A stretch of DNA of 64,000 bases. Source: Paraflavitalea devenefica. Its GTDB lineage: Bacteria > Bacteroidota > Bacteroidia > Chitinophagales > Chitinophagaceae. Made by a program: the position numbers and the translations under genes. Positions 42,997-49,984 of this stretch are shown here, piece after piece. The first letter of the stretch is position 1. Every line of letters begins with the position of its first letter. The notes below the pieces were generated by a model. That model was not told where the DNA came from and did no database searches. It saw only the letters and a list, made by a program, of their open reading frames with translations. Location of the stretch: NCBI RefSeq assembly GCF_011759375.1, contig NZ_JAARML010000011.1, positions 47,458 to 111,457 on the forward strand, written 5' to 3'.

Positions 42997-44568
42997 ATGA
43001 AAAAGACCTGCTCCCTTTTATTGTTGATCTTGCTTTGTAAAATAAGCCTTTCCCAGGCCTACTGGCAGCAGGAAGTACATTACACCATTGATGTAGCACT
43101 CAACGAAAAACAGCATAGCCTTAAAGGCAACCTCTCGGTACAATACATCAATCATTCGCCCGATACCCTCACCTATATCTGGTTTCACCTGTGGCCCAAT
43201 GCCTACCGGAATGACCAGACAGCCCTTGCCCGGCAACTGTCGGCCGATAAAGAGAGCCGGAAAAAAGTAAAGAGTAAGAACAGGGGCTATATCGACAGCC
43301 TGGCCTTCACGGTAGATGGCAAAGCGGTAGCTACAGCGCCTGACAGCGATAACAACATGGATGTGGTGAAACTGATCCTGCCGGCGCCGCTGATGCCGGG
43401 GCAGCCCGTAACGGTGGCCACTCCTTTCTATGTAAAACTGCCGCCCTACTTCTCCCGTTCCGGTTATGATGGCGATCAATACATGATCTGCCAATGGTAT
43501 CCCAAGCCGGCTGTATATGATAAAAAAGGCTGGCATGCTTTCCCTTACCTCGACCAGGGAGAGTTTTACAGTGAGTTCGGCAGCTTTAAAGTCAACATTA
43601 CCGTACCGGCTGCCTACGTGGTAGGCGCTACCGGTATTTTGCAAACGAAAGACGAACTGGAACAATACAAAGCCATTGGTGCACAGAACTACCAGGCTAA
43701 AGCGGAAGTGGCCAAATACAAAGCGGCCAATCCCGATGCGTGGAAGACCTTACAGTACTACGGGGAAAACATCCATGACTTTGCCTGGTTTGCCGATAAA
43801 GATGCCATCATACAATATGATACGCTCCGCCTGGCTTCCGGCAATACCATCGATGTATTTTCTTATTACCAGCCCAATGGCAACAGGGAATGGAGCAACA
43901 GCGTCTCCTTCATAGAGGATGCGGTACGTCATTATTCCGGTTGGATAGGGGAGTACCCCTGGCCGGTAGTGCAGGCGGTGGAGGGACCTAAAAACCTTTC
44001 TTCGGGTGGGATGGAATACCCCATGATCACCTTAATTACCAGTCCTGGTGCAGATGCCGAAAACCTCGATGCGGTGATCACCCATGAAGTTGGGCACAAC
44101 TGGTTCTATGGCATGCTCGGCAGCAATGAACGGGATTATCCGTGGATGGATGAAGGCATCAACAGCTTTTACCAGTTCCGGTATGAGGCGGAGAAATACA
44201 AAACCAACAGTATTTTTGGGAAATCCATGCCGAAGGAGCTCAAAACCTTATCGGCCGGTGAATTGCTCAGCAGGATCTACAATGCGCTCAACAGCCTGCC
44301 TGCCAAAGAACCGGTAAATACCGGCTCCACGGGCTTTGCCAATAAAAACGATTATGGGATCGTTGTATATGTCAAAGCGGCTACCTGGCTTTACCTGGTG
44401 GAAATGTCGCTGGGGAAAGAGGTGTTTGACAAAGCCATGCGGGAATACTTTGCCACCTGGAAATTTAAACATCCCTATCCCGAAGACCTGAAAGCCGCAC
44501 TGGAGAAGTCCAGCCAGTCCGGCCTCGACCAGGCCTTTGAGCTGTTGAACAAGGAAGGGAATTTTTAA
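42997..44568 (+). CDS. M1-family metallopeptidase, exported, paralogue 1
   Basis: 523 residues with a Sec signal (MKKTCSLLLLILLCKISLSQ). The N-terminal half is the beta-saddle of M1 aminopeptidases (YTIDVALNEKQHSLKGNLSV; YIWFHLWPNAY). The exopeptidase-type motif is GGMEYPM, and the zinc site is HEVGH followed by exactly 18 residues and then E (VITHEVGHNW to MDEGINS), near residue 362. So a zinc peptidase of the periplasm or outer surface is expected. A paralogue follows after 17 bp and is nearly twice as long, owing to a C-terminal extension. The two share order and wording throughout, showing tandem duplication. Confidence 0.92.
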   Translation: MKKTCSLLLLILLCKISLSQAYWQQEVHYTIDVALNEKQHSLKGNLSVQYINHSPDTLTYIWFHLWPNAYRNDQTALARQLSADKESRKKVKSKNRGYIDSLAFTVDGKAVATAPDSDNNMDVVKLILPAPLMPGQPVTVATPFYVKLPPYFSRSGYDGDQYMICQWYPKPAVYDKKGWHAFPYLDQGEFYSEFGSFKVNITVPAAYVVGATGILQTKDELEQYKAIGAQNYQAKAEVAKYKAANPDAWKTLQYYGENIHDFAWFADKDAIIQYDTLRLASGNTIDVFSYYQPNGNREWSNSVSFIEDAVRHYSGWIGEYPWPVVQAVEGPKNLSSGGMEYPMITLITSPGADAENLDAVITHEVGHNWFYGMLGSNERDYPWMDEGINSFYQFRYEAEKYKTNSIFGKSMPKELKTLSAGELLSRIYNALNSLPAKEPVNTGSTGFANKNDYGIVVYVKAATWLYLVEMSLGKEVFDKAMREYFATWKFKHPYPEDLKAALEKSSQSGLDQAFELLNKEGNF

Positions 44569-44585
44569 CTTCCCTAATAACTGTC

Positions 44586-47513
44586 ATGAAAAAAAGCGTA
44601 CACATACTTCTCTTACTGCTCTTCCTCCAAAACACTGCCCATTCACAATATTGGCAGCAGGAACTGCATTACACCATAGAGGTAAGCCTTGACGACCGGC
44701 AGCACAGCCTCGATGGCTTCCTGAAACTCCGGTACACCAATCATTCGCCCGATACCCTTACCTTCATCTGGTTCCACCTCTGGCCCAATGCGTATAAAAA
44801 TGACCGTACGGCCTTCAATGACCAGTTATTGCTGCAGGGCCGTACCGACTTTTACTTTGCCGGCCGTGAAGACCGTGGCTACATCAACCGGCTCGATTTC
44901 CGCATCAATAACGGTACCCTGAAGATGGAAGACCATCCCCAATACATTGACATTGTAAAAGTATACCTCCCGGCGCCGCTGCTGCCAGGGGCGCAGACAG
45001 AGATCACCACGCCTTTCCATGTAAAATTGCCGAAGACCTTCTCCCGGGGCGGGCATATTGGTCAATCCTACCAGGTTACCCAATGGTATCCCAAGCCGGC
45101 GGTATATGATAACAAGGGCTGGCATCCCATGCCTTACCTCGACCAGGGAGAGTTTTACAGCGAATTTGGCGCCTATGATGTGCGCATCACCGTGCCAACG
45201 GATTATGTAGTAGCCGCTACCGGTGAACTGCAAAGTGAAGAAGAAAAACAGTGGATGAGGGGAAGGAAGAATACAGAATACAGAATTCAGCATCCAGCAT
45301 CCAGCATCCAGAAGCCGAAATTCCTGAAGCCGGCACCTAAGAAACCCGCCGTAAAAAAAACAGTGAGTAAAGCGCCGGTAAAAAACAAAAAGAACGCCGC
45401 TACACCCAAAGAACCCGAAACACCAAACCCGAAACCCGAAACGCTTCCAAAAGAATCAGAAGCATCCAATCCTGTCGTACCAACAAAGACACTGCAATAC
45501 AAACAAGGCAACATCCACGACTTCGCCTGGTTTGCCGACAAACGTTTTATAGCAGACTATGATACCATACAACTGGCGAGCGGCAGGGTCATCGATGCCT
45601 GGACCTTCTATGCGCCCGAAAGCAATGTATGGAAGAATAGCATGCAGATGACCAAAGACGCCATCCGCTTCCGTTCACGGCTTATTGGAGAATATCCCTA
45701 TAATGTGGTAAGTGTGGTGAGGACCAGGGCAGGATCATACGGCGGCATGGAATATCCTACCATCACCAATATAGGGCCTGTTAAAGATGCCGCCGCCCTG
45801 GACCGGGTCATTGAACATGAAGTAGGGCACAACTGGTTCTATGGCATCCTGGCCAGCAATGAACGCGATCATCCCTGGATGGATGAAGGCATGAACAGTT
45901 ATTATGACAACCGGTATGTGGAAGGGAAATACCCCGCCCAAAACGATAAGAACTGGCTGACGGCCAAAATACCCGATGACCAGGGCGCCTTGCTCATTGC
46001 CCATCTGGTGAAAGAGAAAAAAGACCAGCCCATCAGCACCGGATCGGCTGCTTTTACCAGTGAGAACTATGGAGCGATTGCTTACATAAAAACAGCTATG
46101 TGGATGAAGCAACTGGAACAGTACATGGGCCAGCCGCAATTCGATAGCGCCATGCAGGCTTACTACCGGCAGTGGCAATTCAAACATCCTGCACCGGGCG
46201 ATTTTCAGCAGGTGATGCAGCAGCATACCACGAAAGACCTCCGCGCCTGGTTCCGCCTGCTGGACACCACCGGCGCTTTGCCGGGTACCTATACAGGACC
46301 TAAAAAGATAAAACCGGCCTTCCTCTTTTCTATGAAGGACTATGACCGGGTAAACTACATCAACTGGTTACCGGCCCTTGGTTATAATAAGTATGATAAA
46401 TTCATGGCAGGGCTGGTGCTGCACAACCTGGGCATACCTTCCCATAACCTCCAGTTTATTGCTATTCCTTTATATGCTACCAACAGCAAACAGTTCAATG
46501 GCATTGGCGCCATCAACTATACCTGGCGGCCCGCTCAGCGATTTAAAAAAATAGAGCTGGGCCTTAGCGGCGCCCGCTTTTCCACCAGGGAAGGTATAGA
46601 CAGCAACGGGACCAAAGTATTTGAGGGTTTCTCCAAGATCGTTCCCTCCCTGCGGGTTACCTTCAAAAACCGCTCTCCGCTTTCTACCGTAGAGAAATGG
46701 ATAGAATGGAAAACCTATTTCATCCGGGAAAAGCAGTTTGACTATCCCATGGACCAGGACGATTCCCTTTACTATCCCACGCCCAGCATAACCCAGAACC
46801 GTTACCTCAACCAGCTTACTTTTAGTATTGCCGATTACAGGAAGCTCTATCCCTATGATGCGCAGGTGCAGCTACAGCAGGGAGATGGTTTTTACCGGGC
46901 CAATGCCACCGGGCATTACTTTTTCAACTATGCCAAAGGGGGAGGCATGCAGGTGCGGCTATTTGCTGCCAAATTCGGTTACCTCGGCGCCAAAACGGGG
47001 GAAAAAGTGAGCCGCTCCTTTGTTTACCAGCCCAAACTCACAGCGGTGAGGGGAGAAGAAGATTACACCTATAGCAACTACTTCTTTGGCCGCTCAGAAT
47101 TTGAAGGCTTCGCCAGTCAGCAGATCATGATGCGGGATGGCGGATTGAAATTGCGCACCGATCTCTTTGCAGGGTTACAGGGCCGGTCCGACAATTGGGT
47201 GGCTTCCATGAACTTTAATACCACCCTGCCCAATAACCTGTTGCCGGTAGAATTGCCGGTGCGTATATTCCTGGATGTGGGCACCTATGCCGACGCCTGG
47301 AAAAAGAATGCGGAGACCAGCCGTTTCCTCTATGTGGCGGGGTTGCAACTGTCGCTGTTCAAGGACCTGCTCAATGTATATGCGCCCATCCTGTACAGCA
47401 GCGAATTCAGGGACAACCTCAAAACCGCTCCTGAAGAGAACACCTTTGGCAAACGGCTTTCCTTCAGCATCGACATTCAGCGTTTCAACTTGCGGAAACT
47501 CATCTCGAAATGA
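44586..47513 (+). CDS. M1-family metallopeptidase with long C-terminal extension, paralogue 2
   Basis: 975 residues, Sec signal (VHILLLLLFLQNTAHSQ). The zinc site is HEVGHNWFYGILASNERDHP then WMDEG, near residue 409, and the GGMEYPT motif is intact. After the peptidase part (to about residue 575) there is a roughly 400-residue extension of alternating strands (KFMAGLVLHNLGIPSHNLQF; IGAINYTWRPAQRFKKIELG), ending SFSIDIQRFNLRKLISK. It looks like a beta-barrel or beta-rich module. Relative to paralogue 1 it has a basic/proline linker at about residues 220-298 (KKPAVKKTVSKAPVKNKKNA), partly encoded by an arm of the dispersed repeat (TPKEPETPNPKPETLPK). Its stop overlaps the next start (ATGA). Confidence 0.9.
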   Translation: MKKSVHILLLLLFLQNTAHSQYWQQELHYTIEVSLDDRQHSLDGFLKLRYTNHSPDTLTFIWFHLWPNAYKNDRTAFNDQLLLQGRTDFYFAGREDRGYINRLDFRINNGTLKMEDHPQYIDIVKVYLPAPLLPGAQTEITTPFHVKLPKTFSRGGHIGQSYQVTQWYPKPAVYDNKGWHPMPYLDQGEFYSEFGAYDVRITVPTDYVVAATGELQSEEEKQWMRGRKNTEYRIQHPASSIQKPKFLKPAPKKPAVKKTVSKAPVKNKKNAATPKEPETPNPKPETLPKESEASNPVVPTKTLQYKQGNIHDFAWFADKRFIADYDTIQLASGRVIDAWTFYAPESNVWKNSMQMTKDAIRFRSRLIGEYPYNVVSVVRTRAGSYGGMEYPTITNIGPVKDAAALDRVIEHEVGHNWFYGILASNERDHPWMDEGMNSYYDNRYVEGKYPAQNDKNWLTAKIPDDQGALLIAHLVKEKKDQPISTGSAAFTSENYGAIAYIKTAMWMKQLEQYMGQPQFDSAMQAYYRQWQFKHPAPGDFQQVMQQHTTKDLRAWFRLLDTTGALPGTYTGPKKIKPAFLFSMKDYDRVNYINWLPALGYNKYDKFMAGLVLHNLGIPSHNLQFIAIPLYATNSKQFNGIGAINYTWRPAQRFKKIELGLSGARFSTREGIDSNGTKVFEGFSKIVPSLRVTFKNRSPLSTVEKWIEWKTYFIREKQFDYPMDQDDSLYYPTPSITQNRYLNQLTFSIADYRKLYPYDAQVQLQQGDGFYRANATGHYFFNYAKGGGMQVRLFAAKFGYLGAKTGEKVSRSFVYQPKLTAVRGEEDYTYSNYFFGRSEFEGFASQQIMMRDGGLKLRTDLFAGLQGRSDNWVASMNFNTTLPNNLLPVELPVRIFLDVGTYADAWKKNAETSRFLYVAGLQLSLFKDLLNVYAPILYSSEFRDNLKTAPEENTFGKRLSFSIDIQRFNLRKLISK
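45402..45443. repeat. Half of a dispersed repeat element inside the M1 peptidase gene
   Basis: ACACCCAAAGAACCCGAAAC, then ACCAAACCCGAAACCCGAAACG. It matches the right arms of the intergenic elements and is read as TPKEPETPNPKPET. Nearby, CCAGCATCCAGCATCCAG is a second simple repeat. Confidence 0.85.
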
Positions 47514-47689
47514 CATCCATCCAGCACCTCACACGCAACCAGGTAGACACCACGAAGTGGGACCAGTGTGTGCAGGCCGCTCCCAATGGATTATCTTCCC
47601 CACAGAGTCTTATCTTCCCCGCAGAGTCTCCCGAAGGGGACTCTGCGGAGAAAGTAAGGGGACGCTGCGGACTAAAACTTAAATCTTGA
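47510..47689 (+). pseudogene. Duplicated 5' fragment of the FemAB/GNAT-like gene
   Basis: A 59-codon frame from ATG 47510, which overlaps the peptidase stop as ATGA. Its first 28 residues (MTSIQHLTRNQVDTTKWDQC then VQAAPNGL) match the start of the gene at 47686. After that the frame enters a palindromic repeat and ends at a TGA that overlaps the TTG start of the full gene by two bases. The sequences 47519-47592 and 47695-47768 are identical over 74 bp. So the original start of the downstream gene survives here as a leader peptide or relic. Confidence 0.75.
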
Positions 47690-47694
47690 AATCA
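47593..47694. repeat. Palindromic insert between the two 74-bp direct repeats
   Basis: 102 bp holding CCCCGCAGAGTCTCCCGAAG and its mirror GGGGACTCTGCGG. The same palindrome occurs twice at 57529-57691. Confidence 0.8.
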
Positions 47695-48615
47695 ATCCAG
47701 CACCTCACACGCAACCAGGTAGACACCACGAAGTGGGACCAGTGTGTGCAGGCCGCTCCCAATGGATTGATCTATGCGTATGCCTTCTACCTCGATCACA
47801 TGGCTGCCCACTGGGATGCCCTGGTATTAGGCGATTATGAAGCCGTAATGCCCCTGCCCTGGAAAAAGAAATGGGGCATTAAATATCTCTATTGGGTACC
47901 CTTTACGCAGCAAATGGGTGTTTTTTCGGTTAAAGAACCGGCTGCGCTGTTGGTGCCTCATTTCCTGCAGGCCATGCAAGGGCATTTTAAGTATGGGGAG
48001 GTATTTCTTAACTACGATAATACCGGGGTGGCATCGGCAGCGGTACATACCAACTTTATCCTGCCATTGCAGGCAGACTATGCAGTAATACGCAAGGGGT
48101 ATAAAACTGATTTTATTAAGAAGAACCTGGATAAGATCAACACCTCGTCCCTGTATTATGAGCCCGTCCCGGAGCCGGCCACGGCGCTACAGGCGTACAG
48201 ACAGGCTTACCAGGATAAAATAGGGGTGATCAAACCAGCGGAATACCAGCAGTTTGAACAACTGGCCCTCGTAGCCCAACAGCAGGGATGGCTCTTGCTC
48301 AGGGGCGTGAAAGGAAAGGATGGCCATTGGCTGGCTACCGCCCTGCTGCTGAGAAAAAATAACCGGCTGCACCTCTTGCTGTCAACCACCTTGCCCGAAG
48401 GGCGTAAGGTTTTTGCCAATCACTTTTTGATAGATCAGCTCATCAGGGAATTTGCCGGTAGCGGGATCATATTTGATTTCGAAGGTTCAGATATTCCGGG
48501 TATCGCCCACTTCTATAAAGGCTTTGGCAGCGTCAACCAGCCCTACTTTGTGTACCGGTTCAATGCATTGCCCTGGTGGATTGCCTTTCTGCTATCGAAG
48601 CAAACGAATAATTAA
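47686..48615 (+). CDS. FemAB/GNAT-like acyltransferase, unknown substrate
   Basis: 309 residues if the TTG at 47686 is the start. No ATG exists upstream in frame, because a TAA lies at 47680. The fold pattern is two GNAT-like halves (WDALVLGDYEAVMPLPWKKK; WLLLRGVKGKDGHWLATALL; GIIFDFEGSDIPGIAHFYKG), as in FemAB-type aminoacyl or acyl transferases. Proteins like this occur across Bacteroidota without known function. The first 25 codons are duplicated upstream, and that older copy has a proper ATG overlapping the M1 peptidase gene. Expression therefore probably depends on translational coupling (TGA/TTG overlap at 47686-47689). Confidence 0.75.
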   Translation: MKSIQHLTRNQVDTTKWDQCVQAAPNGLIYAYAFYLDHMAAHWDALVLGDYEAVMPLPWKKKWGIKYLYWVPFTQQMGVFSVKEPAALLVPHFLQAMQGHFKYGEVFLNYDNTGVASAAVHTNFILPLQADYAVIRKGYKTDFIKKNLDKINTSSLYYEPVPEPATALQAYRQAYQDKIGVIKPAEYQQFEQLALVAQQQGWLLLRGVKGKDGHWLATALLLRKNNRLHLLLSTTLPEGRKVFANHFLIDQLIREFAGSGIIFDFEGSDIPGIAHFYKGFGSVNQPYFVYRFNALPWWIAFLLSKQTNN

Positions 48616-48649
48616 TAATTAGTAATCAATAATCAACCCTCATTGCCTC

Positions 48650-49330
48650 TTAAATACCCATTTCCCTTTCTTCCAGTATCTTTTCTGCGATCAGTACATC
48701 AATGGGGTGGGTGATCTTGATATTGGTGGCTTCTCCTTCGATCAGGTGGATCTTCACGCCCAGCCGTTCCACCACGCTGGCCTCATCGGTAAAAGATTCT
48801 TCATATTCCTGCTCAAAAGCGGCTTTTACAATATCGCTGTAAAACGTTTGCGGTGTTTGGATGATCCGCACCTTGCTCCGGTCAATGAACTCATTGCCGT
48901 CGAACGTTTCAATGCGGATAGAGTCTACCGCGGTAATGGAGGGGATGGCATTGCCCCGTTCCTGCGCCATCTGGCAGCAGCGCCTGATAAGCTGGGGGGT
49001 GAGCAGGCAGCGTACGCCATCGTGTACAAATACGATCGAATGCTGGTGGATATGTGATAAGCCATTCCGGACGGAATGGAAGCGGGTTTCGCCGCCTACC
49101 GTCATCCAGATGCGGTCGGGAGCGTAGGTGGAGCGGAGGATATCCTGTCCGGTCTGTAAATGGGCTTCCGGCAGCACCAGGATGATCTCCAGGTCGGGAA
49201 AGGCGTCCAGGAAGGCGGTAAGGGTGTACCACAAAACCGGTTTTCCCTGCAGGGGTAAGAATTGTTTGGGCACCATCGTGCCCATGCGCATACCGGAGCC
49301 TCCGGCAACTATAACAGCGTATTTTTTCAT
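48650..49330 (-). CDS. ispD: 2-C-methyl-D-erythritol 4-phosphate cytidylyltransferase
   Basis: 226 residues. The nucleotidyltransferase signature AGGSGMRMGTMVPKQFLPLQ then GKPVL opens the protein. VFVHDGVRCLLTPQLI holds the metal-binding Asp, and DRSKVRIIQTPQTFYSDIVK then EEYEESFTDEASVVE matches the substrate-binding part. It makes CDP-methylerythritol in the MEP isoprenoid pathway in the cytosol. Length is normal. It is convergent with the FemAB-like gene (34 bp apart) and a single-gene unit. No other MEP gene is in the window. Confidence 0.95.
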   Translation of the reverse strand: MKKYAVIVAGGSGMRMGTMVPKQFLPLQGKPVLWYTLTAFLDAFPDLEIILVLPEAHLQTGQDILRSTYAPDRIWMTVGGETRFHSVRNGLSHIHQHSIVFVHDGVRCLLTPQLIRRCCQMAQERGNAIPSITAVDSIRIETFDGNEFIDRSKVRIIQTPQTFYSDIVKAAFEQEYEESFTDEASVVERLGVKIHLIEGEATNIKITHPIDVLIAEKILEEREMGI

Positions 49331-49412
49331 GTAAGGGTTAGCGTCAACTATATAATGTACTGATAAAGAGTCTTAAAAAGGTTGAATTGCTGCAAGAGCA
49401 TAAAAGTTTTGT

Positions 49413-49511
49413 GTTTCGCGTTCAGCGTTTCGTGTTGCTCCGCGCTACAGCCGGTTTGATAAAAGGCAACAGGTTGAACCTAAAGAACCCGAAACCCGAA
49501 ATCCGAAACCC
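49413..49511. repeat. Dispersed inverted-repeat element, copy 6 (short)
   Basis: The left arm is GTTTCGCGTTCAGCGTTTCG, then TGTTGCTCCGCGC. The right arm is CTAAAGAACCCGAAACCCGA, then AATCCGAAACCC. The centre is shorter than in the other copies. It ends right at the STAS gene stop. Confidence 0.85.
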
Positions 49512-49515
49512 GGAA

Positions 49516-49890
49516 TCACTCCCCTCCCAGCAGCTCCCTTTCAATCTCTTCCATTTGCACGATGTCCCAGGCTTCGCTCTCAGTAGGAGTGACATTCATC
49601 AATTCCAGGATGCCGGCTTTCTCCAGCGAATCTTCCACAGCAGGCTGTAACTCACAGATCACGAAGGAAGCGCCCTGCTCGTAAAAGGTTTGTTGTACTT
49701 TTAACAGGTATTCTCCCGCAGCATCATCCACCTCATGAATGTCTTTAACAATGAGGACTACATTTTTAACGTCATTTTGGAGGAAAGGAAGTAAACATTC
49801 ATCCAATTCTGCTGTCATATTAGCAGATAGAACGGGTTCTGTGATCGTTATGGCATGGAATTTTTGCTTGGTATCAATTTTGACCTGCAT
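49516..49890 (-). CDS. STAS-domain protein (anti-sigma antagonist-like), without the phospho-Ser
   Basis: 124 residues from ATG 49890. An in-frame GTG at 49896 adds two codons and is less likely. It is a single STAS domain: MQVKIDTKQKFHAITI, NVVLIVKDIHEVDDAAGEYL and AGILELMNVTPTESEAWDIV. In SpoIIAA-type antagonists the loop reads D-S-S-G or D-S/T-x-G with the Ser phosphorylated. Here the same loop is D-D-A-A-G, so phosphorylation control at this site is unlikely. It could work as a constitutive binding partner. It is divergent from clpC, with about 95 bp between the two starts. Confidence 0.82.
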   Translation of the reverse strand: MQVKIDTKQKFHAITITEPVLSANMTAELDECLLPFLQNDVKNVVLIVKDIHEVDDAAGEYLLKVQQTFYEQGASFVICELQPAVEDSLEKAGILELMNVTPTESEAWDIVQMEEIERELLGGE

Positions 49891-49984
49891 ACACACTTAA
49901 TGTTTGTTAACAGCCGTTAATAAAGAGGCGGGAACATAAGTCAAAAATATTTGTTATTATTGTATAACACAACAAATTATAAAA

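Noticed and set aside
47275..47682. A 135-codon frame across the M1 peptidase end
   Set aside because: It is out of frame with both the peptidase and the duplicated 5' fragment, and it gains length only from the palindrome.
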